Below the pieces are notes generated by a model. That model saw only the letters and a program-made list of their open reading frames with translations, was not told the origin of the DNA and did not search any database. The translations under genes and the position numbers were made by a program. Below, in pieces: positions 42,659 to 53,647 of a DNA stretch of 64,000 nt. Within the stretch, counting starts at the first letter, position 1, and each line of letters starts with the position of its first letter. This DNA is from Ustilago trichophora (lineage: Eukaryota; Basidiomycota; Ustilaginomycetes; Ustilaginales; Ustilaginaceae): NCBI GenBank assembly GCA_900323505.1, contig OOIN01000008.1:186001-250000 (forward strand), written 5' to 3'.

Positions 42659-42929
42659 TACCCCCGCACACTCTCCTTCTTATACCATCATCTTGACATA
42701 CGCAACCTTGTGCAGATACCCGCAGTTCTCTGCGTATTTCCTGTCATCATCTTGTTCTTGTATCGCAGTTAATGTAGTACCTCAACATCCCGACGTTTTT
42801 CGCTTTTACTCATGCTTTCGATTTCAATCTGACGCGCCCCTTGAGTTCGATCGCCCTCAAACGCAGGATCGTAGCATCTCATTATTCGTCTACAGCTTTA
42901 CAAAGACGATGTACGTCACTTGCGCGCAT
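42659..42929. other. convergent 3' UTR region
   Basis: 271 nt between the stop codons of two converging genes. Only 3' UTR sequence is expected. Confidence 0.6.
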
Positions 42930-45900
42930 CTACAACTCGTCGTGAACATGGGCGTCGACCTCTACCGCAGACGCTTGTCCCTTCTCCACTTGACTATCAG
43001 GCGCAACTACACTGCTACCGACCCTCTTCTCCTCGACCAACCTCTGCGCCAGTCTCGCCACCTCCTCGTCGTACACCGTCCATTCTGGAATCTGTCTCTT
43101 GGCTCTATCCAACTTTGGCTCTTTGGTCTTGGGATTCGAGCAGAGATCGATGGTCTTTGCTTTATCTAGCCAGTCGTTGGAGCACCAAGTTTCGCACCAG
43201 AGCCATTCCTTGTCGAGCGTGTGGATCGGTAAGCTTGCCTGCATGTTGTTGGGCAAATCCTGGTCGAGGTTGCTCAGCGAGTTAGGGTCGGCAGAAAGCG
43301 CCTGATATTGACCTCTGAGTCGATCTCCAGCGGCAAACAGGCGGAATCGGTTGAGATCCACCACGTACAGCGCAGAGATGTGGTACGGTCGACCACGCAG
43401 GTAGTCCTTCCAATAGCCCTGTTTCCAAAATCGGAACCCGTCCATATCCTCCGAATCATCGCCCATGGGTGGATATCCATACACTTTACCACCCAAATCC
43501 AAATCCACAAGCTCCTTCATGTCCGTCCTCACCACCTGGTCGGCATCGACAAAGATCACTTTTCCCAAGTCCAGCGGGAACAGCGTATCCAAGAACAGAA
43601 TCTTGTATCCCCAAATGGTCCTCTGCTTCTCCTTTTGCGATCGTAGCCAGTGTGGCCAAGCGTACGTCACCAGTTCATACTGGAATCCATATTCTTCAGC
43701 CAAGTGAGGAATAAACTCCTTGAACGAAGGGGAGAGGAAGTTTTCGATGAACCAAAACTTGACGCTGCTGTTGGTGTGCTTGAGAACCGAGAGGATCATG
43801 ATGTACGTCATGCGTTCGTAGAGATGTCCACTGGCAACGGTGAAGATGTTGATGTCCGCATGCTTGCGCACAGCCACCCCAGAGCCGCTGCTCGAGCCGG
43901 AGCCAGAGGTAACTTTGCGTGCCAGAGAGGCAACTTTGTCCTTGGCCGAGAAGAACAGCTGCCCAGCACTGGCGGCTACTCCACCTTCACTGTCAACGCG
44001 ATGCTTCCTAACCGGTCGTCCTTGCGCATCCAGTTCCTCGAGAAGCTCTTCCTTCTCCTTACCGGTGCGCTTGGCAACACGAGGATAGATCGTCAACCCA
44101 GAAAGCGTGTCGAGCGTCACATCTTCACCCGTCAACCCAACAGGCGGGCTACTCCAACCGCTTGCTCCAACACTCTGCATCTCGTACAGCTCGTCACTCC
44201 TTCCAGGACGAATGCGAAGCTTCCACAAACCCGGCTGGGCTTTGAACTGGAAGTAGGCCATGTTGGCCATGACGATCGTATCCAGACTCTTGCCCGCATC
44301 CGGCGTCTCGAGCAGCAACTGCAGCCCACGTGGAACGTTGATAGACAGACCGTCTTTTTCCTCCCTGGCATGGCCTTCGATCAGGAGATGCTTGAGCTCA
44401 TATACCGCCTTTACGCCCTTCTTTCGCGATGGAGAGGGTACATCGGCAAGTCGAATGTTGTCCAGATCGTAAACAGCCTCCATCGGCATCGTGAGCCATG
44501 GAGCAGGCGCGTCCAGACCCAGCGTCAGAACAGCTTCCTCTGGCATGTCAAAGAAGCGCAATTCCTCACCTAGCACTTGTCCATCCTTTCCAAATCGCAA
44601 CCGATGCGGGGCACTGAAGCGGTAGAACCTCTTGAGCGGCAACTCCCTTACTTTCACCTCTGGGTTCAGCACTACTCGCAAATACACCCCTTCCAACTCG
44701 ACCAACATGCGCAGGATGCTACTCCACCGCTGGGCAGCTTCCGAAAGCGGATTGAGCAGCAATGTCACCCTGATATCCGCCGTCTCCTTGTTACCCACCT
44801 CAAAGACGTGTTCCGGGGTCCCAAGCTGCTCGGGCAACCCTGATCGGGAGCTAGCTTTGGGCGTAAAAACACCTTGACCAGCAGCACCCTCTGAATAGAC
44901 GCCGTTCATCACGGAGAGCGCCGCAAAGATCAGGTTCTGTCGCTGGCGGGCATCCATCGAGTCAACATCGGCGCGAAGCAGCTTCAAGGCTTGGGTGATA
45001 TAAGGCAACTTCTGGCCCGCTTCGTACTCGACAAGTGCCGTAATGTCGCGCGGCTCGATGGAGGAGAGGGCGAAATTGGAGACGAGGTGGCCGTCGACTA
45101 GGATTGCTGGGCCGTGGAGGTCGAGGGTGGAAGCGATCGGTCTGACGGCGGTCCAGAACTTGTGGGCTGCCTTAACGGTCTCAGGGGAGCTGGGAGACAA
45201 GTTGAGAGTGTGCAAGAACTGTTCTCGGGTGTCTTGAGCCTGGGTGAGGAGGTGAAGCATCTGGATGGGAGTGATCTGCTCCACATGCTTGTCGGTGAGA
45301 AGTCGGTAGAGCAGAGTCGGCAGGGAGCTGTCATGGGCTTTCAGGTGTTCGGAAGCGGTCGATGGGACGTGCAGAAGGCCAAGGCGGAAGTTGGCATTGA
45401 CTTGAGCGAGCGCTTCGAGCGATCTCGTCAGCAGTCCGAGTCCATCTTGACTGTCTAGATCCGCGATCACCCAAACGGTCGAGTTGAGCAGCGCCTGACC
45501 TTGCTCCTTTGTCGCCTGGACAGGGTAGAAGAAGTTGAGTACCGTCTCCACCACTTCCTCTGGCACCGCACCGTCTACAAGAGCAGAGAAAAGATCCACC
45601 GCGGCATGCTGTACCCCCTCCTCCTTTCCGCCACTGCCTGCACTGGCCACCAGCGCCGATCTGAACGAGAGCGCCCCGACCGAGTCATAAAACCACGTGC
45701 TCAGCCCTTGGTCGCTGCCACTGATCTGTCCGTAGTAGATCTGGGGTGCAAGCACCTGGATCTGCTCCTGAATTGCCTGGTGGATCAGATGTACGATTTG
45801 CGGGTGGAAAGGTTGATGTTGACCATTGACAAAGACGTGACCGCTTGCGCTTTCTGCGCGGGTTGCTCGAAGACGGTTGATGTAAGCTCGAGCCATTTGC

Positions 45901-47906
45901 TCCTTCTGAGTGTAGATGGGGTCGGATCCGGAGAGTGCTCTGTCGAGCTTTGCCACGAGCGACCCATCCGAATCGATGGATTTGAGTGCGAATTGGGCCT
46001 CCTTGATGGCGAGCGATACGTCGAGTGCGTCTGCTGTACCGGCTCTGCTGGACGCTGCTTTGCGGAGCACGTCAGAGATCAGTTGAGGAGATGATTCCTC
46101 GAGCAGGAACCAGAACAGTCGAGCCATGCGGACTGCATCGCTGTCGGCTTCGTCTTCGAGTCCACCGGGAACCAGACCCCAGTGCAGACCGACCCGACCC
46201 AGACTCTGGATCACCGTCTCGGACAGGAATCTGCAGCTCTCTCTGGAGGTCAGATCGAGCACGAGAACCACGTTGAACAAGTTCAGTGACAGACGGGGGA
46301 ATTTTCCCGGCCACATGGGACGAAGCAGATCCATCAAATCGTTTGACCAATCCTTGGTAGCTTCGTCGTTCTCTAGATCGTTCAACCAAGTAATAGCTCC
46401 CGTCGTCGTCTCGTCCGGAGCAGATCTGACCTCGATCCGATCACTGGCGTCAAACACAGCCGCAGCAGCATTCCCCTCCGCCTGTGCGACAAACGCTCGC
46501 CCGATCAAGCTGGACGAGATCAAGTCACCTGCCTCCGTCACGTTCAGCCCTGCCAACCTATGCTGCAATGCATGGTTCCACTTTCTCTCCCTCCGCAGAG
46601 TCTGCAACAACGTCAACGGGATGAAATCTCGCGTACTGGTACTTTTTCCGTTCAACCACAGATCCGAGGCTCCTGGTTCGATACGCATGGCCGATAGACC
46701 CAACACCCCCTCTACCAGCGCTGCGGACTCATCGCCCTCGTCCCACTTGGTGGAGCTTGCCAACGAAGTGACGTGCGATGGGAAATTCTGCGAGAGCTCC
46801 TGTAGAGCGCGGAGCGGGTCGGGGGAGTCCATGACCAACCGGGCTGCTTTGATGCCGAGGTCGGCGATCTGGTCATCGGTGATGGAGGAAAGCGTGGCTG
46901 TGGAGAGGGGTTCGGCGTCGGCCGCGATCTGTTCTCGCAGCCAGAGCAGGTCAGCAGAAGCCGCCGCAGACGCAGCGCTCTCCTCATCGGAGCCTGCGAG
47001 AACACCCACCTCGCCCACTTGGCTGTCGTCTTTGAGCTTGCGATCGTCAATCACGAGATAGTCGACTTTCTTGAGGTCCAAAATGGCGCCGTAGCCCGAG
47101 AGAAGAGTTGTTCGATCGGCGCTTGCATTCGCCTGGTCGACGGTGTCGTTCAACGAAGGTCTCCAGCGCAGAGTATACGTCGTTTCTCCTGCGTCATCAG
47201 CCTTGCTGACATGCTCTTCTAGCGTAGAGAAGAGTTCTTGGAAGTTATCCGAGTATGGGTCTGCGTAGAGTACGAACGATTGCGTGCCTGCAGGGGTGGT
47301 GCGGGGGTGACCGAATGTCACTTGTTCTCCCTTGTTGCTCGTTGAAGAAGCTTTCTCCTGGAGCGCCCTTCGTACGTCCTCACCAGAGCACAGCACAGCA
47401 TCCTGATGATGCACCCAGCTGGTGCACGCACCATTCTTGCCATCCCTCTCCTTCTTCCAGATGTCCTCCAAACCCAGCGTCTCGTACAGCTGTACAAAAG
47501 CCTGAATCCTCGGGCTGCCATTCTTGAGCGCTAACGACATACGCCAGGTATCCAGCGCCTCTTCCACATGTCTATCCTCTGTCCCGAAGAGCTTGTTCGA
47601 CTTGATCAGTTCTTCCACCGTCTTGGCTAACCACTCATCAGATGCACCCCTGAGATCCTTTGCGCTGTACTTGGAAGTAAGCAGTTTGATCAGTGGGAAG
47701 AAGCTTCCTGATTGCTGGGAGTGTGCTGCCTCCAACAGCTCTAGCAAGAAGGGCGATCCATGGCTGGGAAGCTGAATTTGAGACCAAGAGGCACGAAGTT
47801 GCACTTTGACAGGGGGAGATTGATCTGCATTGGCCGAGTTGCTGGTACTTGCCAGGGTGAGGGCAAGCCAGCCCCAGCCCGCGGTTAGCAGTGGAAGCGC
47901 TCGCAT
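42930..47906 (-). CDS. UGGT: UDP-glucose:glycoprotein glucosyltransferase (UGGT)
   Basis: 1658 residues, intronless. Signal peptide at residues 1-27 (LLTAGWGWLALTLAS core). The large N-terminal part is the tandem thioredoxin-like folding sensor, followed by beta-sandwich segments. The GT24 catalytic domain starts near 1349 (INIFTVASGHLYERMTYIMI) and contains the DAD metal-binding motif at 1454-1456 (KVIFVDADQVVRTD), NLDQDLPN, and KEWLWCETWC, all conserved in UGGT. The chain ends in HDEL, the ER retrieval signal. The enzyme adds one glucose to N-glycans of misfolded glycoproteins so that they re-enter the calnexin cycle. The retained catalytic motifs argue for a true UGGT, not a Kre5-like protein that has lost them. 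Confidence 0.95.
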   Translation of the reverse strand: MRALPLLTAGWGWLALTLASTSNSANADQSPPVKVQLRASWSQIQLPSHGSPFLLELLEAAHSQQSGSFFPLIKLLTSKYSAKDLRGASDEWLAKTVEELIKSNKLFGTEDRHVEEALDTWRMSLALKNGSPRIQAFVQLYETLGLEDIWKKERDGKNGACTSWVHHQDAVLCSGEDVRRALQEKASSTSNKGEQVTFGHPRTTPAGTQSFVLYADPYSDNFQELFSTLEEHVSKADDAGETTYTLRWRPSLNDTVDQANASADRTTLLSGYGAILDLKKVDYLVIDDRKLKDDSQVGEVGVLAGSDEESAASAAASADLLWLREQIAADAEPLSTATLSSITDDQIADLGIKAARLVMDSPDPLRALQELSQNFPSHVTSLASSTKWDEGDESAALVEGVLGLSAMRIEPGASDLWLNGKSTSTRDFIPLTLLQTLRRERKWNHALQHRLAGLNVTEAGDLISSSLIGRAFVAQAEGNAAAAVFDASDRIEVRSAPDETTTGAITWLNDLENDEATKDWSNDLMDLLRPMWPGKFPRLSLNLFNVVLVLDLTSRESCRFLSETVIQSLGRVGLHWGLVPGGLEDEADSDAVRMARLFWFLLEESSPQLISDVLRKAASSRAGTADALDVSLAIKEAQFALKSIDSDGSLVAKLDRALSGSDPIYTQKEQMARAYINRLRATRAESASGHVFVNGQHQPFHPQIVHLIHQAIQEQIQVLAPQIYYGQISGSDQGLSTWFYDSVGALSFRSALVASAGSGGKEEGVQHAAVDLFSALVDGAVPEEVVETVLNFFYPVQATKEQGQALLNSTVWVIADLDSQDGLGLLTRSLEALAQVNANFRLGLLHVPSTASEHLKAHDSSLPTLLYRLLTDKHVEQITPIQMLHLLTQAQDTREQFLHTLNLSPSSPETVKAAHKFWTAVRPIASTLDLHGPAILVDGHLVSNFALSSIEPRDITALVEYEAGQKLPYITQALKLLRADVDSMDARQRQNLIFAALSVMNGVYSEGAAGQGVFTPKASSRSGLPEQLGTPEHVFEVGNKETADIRVTLLLNPLSEAAQRWSSILRMLVELEGVYLRVVLNPEVKVRELPLKRFYRFSAPHRLRFGKDGQVLGEELRFFDMPEEAVLTLGLDAPAPWLTMPMEAVYDLDNIRLADVPSPSRKKGVKAVYELKHLLIEGHAREEKDGLSINVPRGLQLLLETPDAGKSLDTIVMANMAYFQFKAQPGLWKLRIRPGRSDELYEMQSVGASGWSSPPVGLTGEDVTLDTLSGLTIYPRVAKRTGKEKEELLEELDAQGRPVRKHRVDSEGGVAASAGQLFFSAKDKVASLARKVTSGSGSSSGSGVAVRKHADINIFTVASGHLYERMTYIMILSVLKHTNSSVKFWFIENFLSPSFKEFIPHLAEEYGFQYELVTYAWPHWLRSQKEKQRTIWGYKILFLDTLFPLDLGKVIFVDADQVVRTDMKELVDLDLGGKVYGYPPMGDDSEDMDGFRFWKQGYWKDYLRGRPYHISALYVVDLNRFRLFAAGDRLRGQYQALSADPNSLSNLDQDLPNNMQASLPIHTLDKEWLWCETWCSNDWLDKAKTIDLCSNPKTKEPKLDRAKRQIPEWTVYDEEVARLAQRLVEEKRVGSSVVAPDSQVEKGQASAVEVDAHVHDEL

Positions 47907-48661
47907 TCCTCGCTTGCTTAGCAGATGCTTGTCGAAGCAATACGATAGGAAGGCGAAGCTGATGATGCGGTGATGTGGTGATGGTGGAGAAGGAAATGAA
48001 GCTCCGAGTGCCTGTGTGCGGGACCCTGAAAGCAGGAAGAAATTAGGTTAAGCTCTGGTGGCCAAAGCGTTGCCTGCTCCACGTCGACTAGTGCCTTGAT
48101 TTGTTCCAGCACTGGCCGTCTTCTGTACACTTCTCGAACCAACACCCTCTCGCGAAACCTCACACGTTCCACACCAACCTCTAATTCAGCACAATCTGCA
48201 TCGTCAAAGCCTGCATCAGCAGAGGAAGAAAGAAGAGACACGATTCCAATTTCCGAAAGACAATCCTTTCCGGCGAAGGCAAGCAGTCCCGTTTCTACAA
48301 AAAAAAAGAGGGTCTAAGCCCCTCAAATCAGAATGCTTCTGCGCAGCAGAAAGACTCGATGTAGAAGGGCAAGGTGACAAAAAGTGAGAAAGAGCAAAGG
48401 CATTGTACGAGGCCCAAGTCTTGTTGAAGGCGACAATCCATCTCGACAGGCGCTACGGCCAATCACTACACCCCTTTCCCATCGAGACCAGCTCAATGCG
48501 GGGGAGGCTGTTGGTGACCTGTAGCGTCGTCCGTGAGATCATTTACCTCTTACAGAGAGAGGTCATACAACAACGACAAAGCAGAAAAGACGAAGGAAGA
48601 TGATAATAAAGAAGAGAGTCGAGCACGACAATCACTAAAAGTACTTGGTCACTACCGACGA
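47907..48661. other. intergenic region between UGGT and the Ser-rich protein gene
   Basis: 755 nt between two minus-strand genes. Open frames exist on both strands at about 48030-48320 but none has an ATG. The 48242-48661 part is likely 3' flank of neither gene or promoter of UGGT. No gene supported. Confidence 0.5.
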
Positions 48662-51010
48662 TTAGGCCCAGTCCCACTTGATCGAGACCATACCCTCAGC
48701 CTCGCTAGCGATCTGGGTGAAAGCGCCGACGGAGAGATCGATGCTCTGCTGGTTCTCGCACGAAGGGCACTCGTCGGCGACGGTGACGAGGACCGACTTG
48801 GCTGGGTTGTCGGCACGGTAGATCTTGATCTGCTTGCCGCAGTGTGCGCCATTGGCGTACATCGAGCTCTGCAGAGCGGCTACGTGGGCAGAGTCGGCGT
48901 TGACCTTGCCACATGCACCGGCGTTGCCGCCTTGGTAGAAGAAGGTGGCGAAGCCGCCGGTGACGGCGTTGGCGAGGCTGTTGGCCCACGAAGAGGCGGA
49001 GGACGAGGCGGAGGCTGCGGCAGAGGCGACAGCACCAGAAGCGGAGGCGGAAGACGAAGAGGCCGACGAAGACGAGGCAGCACCGTTGTTGCTACCCTGC
49101 TTGTTGGCCGAAGGTGTGGGCGAGGAGGTCGACGAGCTGGATGAAGCAGGAGTAGCGGCTTGCTGCTGGTTGTTCTTGTTGGAGGACGAGGAAGAGCCTG
49201 AGTTAGCCGACGAGGAAGCAGACGAAGAGGCTCCCGACGATGCACCAGACGAGGCTCCCGACGAAGCGTTGGACGAAGCGCTGGACGAAGCACTCGAAGA
49301 GGCACCCGACGAGGCACCGCTGTCAGCCTCGTCGTCACAGTCATCATCGGTGGTGTCGGGCACCTCGTCGTCATCGCAGTCATCGTCAGTGGTGTCAGGA
49401 ACGTCATCGTCACAGTCGTCGTCGTTGCTGTTGTTGTTGCTGCCACCGTTGTTGCCGGACGATCCCGACGAGGAGGAGCCAGAGTTAGCAGACGACGAGC
49501 TTGCAGCGTTCGAGTGGGCAGAGCTTGCGGCGTTCGAGTTGGAGGAGCTCGAGGCGTTCGATTCAGAGTTTGAACCAGACGAAGAACCCGACGAAGAACC
49601 CGACGATGAGCCAGACGAGGAACCAGACGAAGAACCAGACGACGACGAGCCACCCGAGCTGGAACCACCCGAGCTAGAGCCACCGGTGGAAGTCGACGAA
49701 GACTCTTCAGCATCATCATCGCAGTCGTCATCGTTGGAAGAAGAGCTGGAGCCACCGTTGTTAGATCCAGAGCTGGAACCGGAGCTGGAACCGGAGCTGG
49801 AGCCGGAGCTGGAGCCGGAGCTGGAACCAGAGCTGGAGCCACCGTTAGAGCCAGTCGAAGTCTGCTGAGCCTGGGCAGTCGAAACAGTAGAGCTTCCCTT
49901 CACGTCATCAGTGCAAGGGGTGGTCGAGGCAGCAGATGCAGTGCTCCTAGTGCCAGTGGCGGTGGCGCTTGCGGTGGTCGAGGTACCAGTCTTCTTGTCG
50001 TCAGTGCAAGGCGTGGACGAGGCAGAAGCAGACGAGCCGGTCCTGGTGGAGGTGGCAGACGCAGCAGAAGCAGTGCTAGTGGTGGCACTGGCGGTGGTGG
50101 ACTGGCTTCCGGTCTTGTGGCTCTCGGTGCAAGGAGTGCTGGAGGCGGCCGAGTTGGACGAGCGCGACGCGGAAGCTGTCGAGGTAGGGCTGGACGACGA
50201 CGACGAAGACGAGTTGGAGCCGCTACCGCCGTTGCTGCCGCTGGAAGAGCCCGAGTTGGCGTGAGACTCGGAGTGCGATTCCGAGTGAGAGCTGGCGCTC
50301 GACTGGGAGCTAGCCTCGGAGCTGGACTGCGAGTTCGAGTTCGAGCTCGAGCTGGAACCAGCCTGAGATCCAGCGCCGGAGCCCGACTGGGAGCTTGAGG
50401 AAGAGCTCGACTGGGAACTGGCTTGGGAGCTGGCGTGCGAACTAGAGTTGGCGCTGGACTGGGCGCTAGACTGAGAGCTGGAGTTGGATCCCGAGCCTGA
50501 GCCCGAGGAGTTGGAGCTGGAATGAGAGCTGGATTGAGCGCTAGACTGAGCGCTGGACTGAGCCGAGGACTGGGCCGAAGATTGCGAGGACGACTGCGAG
50601 CTGGCCTGGGATCCAGAGCCGGACTGGGCACCCGACTGGGAGCTGGATTGGGCACTCGACTGAGCGCTGGATTGAGCGCTGGACTCGGAGTGAGACTCCG
50701 AGCTTGACTGAGATCCATTGTTTGATGTGGATCCCGAAGCAGATCCAGCACCAGAGAAAGAGGCGGAAGCAGAATTTCCACCGACGGCGACGGAACCAGC
50801 CATGCTACCAGCGCCCGAGATGGAGAAGGAATCACCACGTCGAACCTTGCGCTCCATGCGGCGAGAATGAGAGTGAAGGTTGTGGTACACGTTACTGCCA
50901 GCAGCGGCATGTCGAGAGTTGAGCTGGTGAGCCTCAGCAGGCTGGCCGCCGACGGCGGCGAGAGCGATGGCCGCAAGGGCTACGCAGACGGTCTTAGCGA
51001 TAGGAGCCAT
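48662..51010 (-). CDS. secreted Ser-rich protein with C-terminal double-psi beta-barrel
   Basis: 782 residues from the ATG at 51010, which begins a clear signal peptide (residues 1-27, VCVALAAIALAAVGG). A CAG acceptor-like site just upstream suggests a leader intron. Residues about 60-660 are extreme low complexity: runs of SSQS, SSGS and related Ser/Gly/Asn/Ala repeats, three TPCT(E/D) units, and four Cys held in acidic DDDCDD-type units joined by VPDTT. The last 105 residues form a compact domain with four Cys (ACGK, HCGK, ECPSC) and a YQGG ... AHVAALQ ... VADECPSC ... IDLSVGAF pattern, typical of RlpA/expansin-like double-psi beta-barrels. Likely a wall-associated or apoplastic protein: a glycosylated stalk with a carbohydrate-binding head. 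Not a known effector to me. Confidence 0.85.
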   Translation of the reverse strand: MAPIAKTVCVALAAIALAAVGGQPAEAHQLNSRHAAAGSNVYHNLHSHSRRMERKVRRGDSFSISGAGSMAGSVAVGGNSASASFSGAGSASGSTSNNGSQSSSESHSESSAQSSAQSSAQSSSQSGAQSGSGSQASSQSSSQSSAQSSAQSSAQSSAQSSSHSSSNSSGSGSGSNSSSQSSAQSSANSSSHASSQASSQSSSSSSSQSGSGAGSQAGSSSSSNSNSQSSSEASSQSSASSHSESHSESHANSGSSSGSNGGSGSNSSSSSSSSPTSTASASRSSNSAASSTPCTESHKTGSQSTTASATTSTASAASATSTRTGSSASASSTPCTDDKKTGTSTTASATATGTRSTASAASTTPCTDDVKGSSTVSTAQAQQTSTGSNGGSSSGSSSGSSSGSSSGSSSGSSSGSNNGGSSSSSNDDDCDDDAEESSSTSTGGSSSGGSSSGGSSSSGSSSGSSSGSSSGSSSGSSSGSNSESNASSSSNSNAASSAHSNAASSSSANSGSSSSGSSGNNGGSNNNSNDDDCDDDVPDTTDDDCDDDEVPDTTDDDCDDEADSGASSGASSSASSSASSNASSGASSGASSGASSSASSSANSGSSSSSNKNNQQQAATPASSSSSTSSPTPSANKQGSNNGAASSSSASSSSASASGAVASAAASASSSASSWANSLANAVTGGFATFFYQGGNAGACGKVNADSAHVAALQSSMYANGAHCGKQIKIYRADNPAKSVLVTVADECPSCENQQSIDLSVGAFTQIASEAEGMVSIKWDWA

Positions 51011-51768
51011 GGTGTCAAAAGGTGCTGTAAGGAAAGAAAAGATGCAGACGGTTGGGAAGGGAGGAGAATGCAATGAATGGCGATGTTTAAGAGGAAGTTG
51101 CTGGATCAAAAAGGAGGAGCGTGGAGAGAGACTGTGGACCAATGAGAGCGCTGTGACAGAGATGACTGATCAAAAGTATCGTGCCAAGCGAGATGGATCG
51201 TCGGTACAGGAACGAAAGGTGAAGCAATGTCGAACCACGAGGGGTGGGGAAGGGGGTTAGCGAAGGGAGAGGAGAGGATGGGTGGAAGAGAGAAAAAGAA
51301 GAGAGATAGCTTGGAGGAGATGGGTTCCTTTTGTGGTAAGTGTCTTGGCGGCGGCGGCAAAGACTGACAACGAAAGGTCAGGAAAGCGAGGAGGATGCGA
51401 GAGAGCGTTCAGAAAGATCTGCGCAGCAGATAGATTGGACGATGTCTGGAAGAGAGGGAGGGCAAAGTATCGGAAGCAGACCAGCAACTTGGGATACGAT
51501 GAGGGCTATCGAGGCTCTACGAGGAGAAAGGGGCGGAGGGAAGGTGATTCGACGGGGGAGAGATGGATGAGGTGGAAGGGAAGGAAGAAAGAACGAAAGA
51601 AGGGAGGCAAAGAAGGAATGCGAGCGAGGTGTAGGTGACGAAGTACGGCGGCAGGGATGGATCTCAAAGGGGACGGCAAATTCGCTCGAGGAGAAGGATC
51701 AGGCGGACTGAGGGGCAGCACAGTGACTGCGCGGCTGTGGCACCGAGAACGGGGTTGACCATGACAAT
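51011..51768 (-). promoter_or_regulatory. long ATG-free pyrimidine-rich leader of the Ser-rich gene
   Basis: Read on the minus strand, no ATG occurs from 51768 down to the start codon at 51010, about 758 nt, and the strand is strongly C/T-rich. A CTTACAG acceptor-like site sits about 15 nt before the ATG, so a leader intron is likely. The transcription start is not fixed. Confidence 0.5.
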
Positions 51769-52010
51769 GCGATGCACGCCTGCTTTGCACAAGGTTCTGT
51801 ACGCCGCAATCCTGTAGCGATGCGGACGTAGGCGATGCCGTAGCACCACAAGGACTTGGTGCACATGCTGCGATACGCAAGCAACACGCCGCAGACGCAT
51901 CATTAGCGGTCAAGAGGGAGGGAGGGAGGGAGCGAGCGAGCGGATTCCCTTTGACGATCACAAGTGAGACAGAGCCAGCTGTCAAAATCTGAGCCAGAGG
52001 GGCCACCAAG

Positions 52011-52029
52011 ACACACACACACACACACA
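52011..52029. repeat. (AC)n microsatellite
   Basis: About nine and a half AC units in the intergenic region upstream of the Ser-rich gene. Confidence 0.9.
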
Positions 52030-53623
52030 AAAAGAAAAAGAGGGACTGCAGTAGGCTGTGACCAAGAACTGCAAGGTGCGGACAGAGTTGCCGACGAGAG
52101 GTTGAATCGAGAGATGCGCGACGCTCGGCAGTGTGGTTCGGAAAGCAAAGCAACAATGATACTGTATGGATTCGACGGTGCAGAAGCAGGATGGGCAAGG
52201 CAGCCAGCAAAGCATCTTTTTCTTCGTAGGATTTCCGATGTTCCATTCAAATTTAGGCGCGCTCGTGTTCCTCGCCTTTGCCTTGCCCTTGCCTCGCTAA
52301 GCGCCGTCGTACATCGTGTTACAAGAATAGCGCCTTGAACGCATGCTTTCCGCATGGTTAGGACTACACAGTACTGTAGTCATGAGCTACCGAGAGACTC
52401 GCGATCGATCAACTCAGGCCTCGAGAGAGAGAGAGGGACCCATACTTTAGGGTGAGTTGCAGCAAACGTGTCGTCGTGTCCCTCTCCGAACAAGGCGCGC
52501 CACGAAACGAGAGAAGGGGGATCTCTTGGCATTGACAAATTGCGCTGGCAAGAGGGAATGACAGGCTGGGCGCAAAGAGAAGCCTGCAATGCAAGAAGCG
52601 GCGGACTACCAATCGAGGGACTGGTAAGTCAGGTGAGACGGGGACAGGCCGGCGAGACTGCCACCGATGCCGAGTCGCAACCAACACGCGATGCTGTGTG
52701 ACAACGGCAGCAGCACAGCAATGCCATTTTTTTGAAGGCCAATTTTGAAGGAGCACCCTCAATCCTTCTTGGCAGACATGTGCATGCATTTCAAGAGGCG
52801 AGCAATTCAAATTCGTAGCTTCTCAGGTTTGAAGAGAAGCCGTCGCTCACCTCTCGAAAAGCCGCTCGTTCCTTGCAAGATTGCCATCAGGTATGTAGGT
52901 GACTAGTGAGCAGGAACAAGCGCTCTTCAAGATGTTTTCGTCGACTGCCGTGCAACGAGATGAGGGATAGCTAGAAGCCGACCAGTTTGCCTGTACGAAA
53001 GCGGCAAAGTAGGTACGAAGCTAGCATGGTACCTGAAATGGGCGTCAAAGCTAGGAATGTAAAAAAGAGATGCCTAAACTGTTGGCTCGTTGGCTGGCTG
53101 GCAGGCAGGCAGGTAGATTTTGGTACGGCCGGTCTTGCTGCTCGCTAGTCCTTGAAGCGCCGTTCTTTTGCGTGAGAGGCAACCCTGCTGCTCATGCCAA
53201 TCCTGCCACCATCAGACCACGCATCTCTGACTTTTCCACAGAACGATCTCAGAAGCACAACCAAGCAGCGGGGCGTAGCGTCAAATCGCAACAATGTGCG
53301 ACGCACATTCTTGTGCATTGGTAGTCATGGGCGGACGTTTCGATGGTGCCTGAGAAGGATGAACACCACACGATCCGGCAGGTGGCCCCTCTCCATCGCG
53401 AAAAAAGGGGAGGCTCTTTCTCACGCCTTTGGCTATATTGTCGGCACGATCTTTGCGGCCAACCAAGGTCACCGACAATGGATGGGAGAGTTGTGAAGAA
53501 AGGGGACTTCATCTGTTGTTCAAGCATGAATCGTGAATTTTTGCTTTGCTGGCGCAAGATCCCTTTTTGACCGCACCGCACCGGCAAAGGGAAAAACATG
53601 CTGGCCAAAAGTGAGACCAACAC

Positions 53624-53647
53624 TTTTTTTTTTTTTTTTTTTTTTTT
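53624..53647. repeat. 24-nt poly(T) tract
   Basis: 24 consecutive T followed by C and TTTGGG, in intergenic DNA. Confidence 0.9.

Noticed and set aside
48030..48320. Open frames on both strands upstream of UGGT
   Set aside because: Neither has an ATG; openness on both strands suggests composition effects.
48945..49868. 307-codon plus-strand open frame, very acidic, opposite the Ser-rich gene
   Set aside because: It is the mirror of the Ser/Gly codon repeats of the minus-strand gene; codon bias of the sense gene explains its openness.
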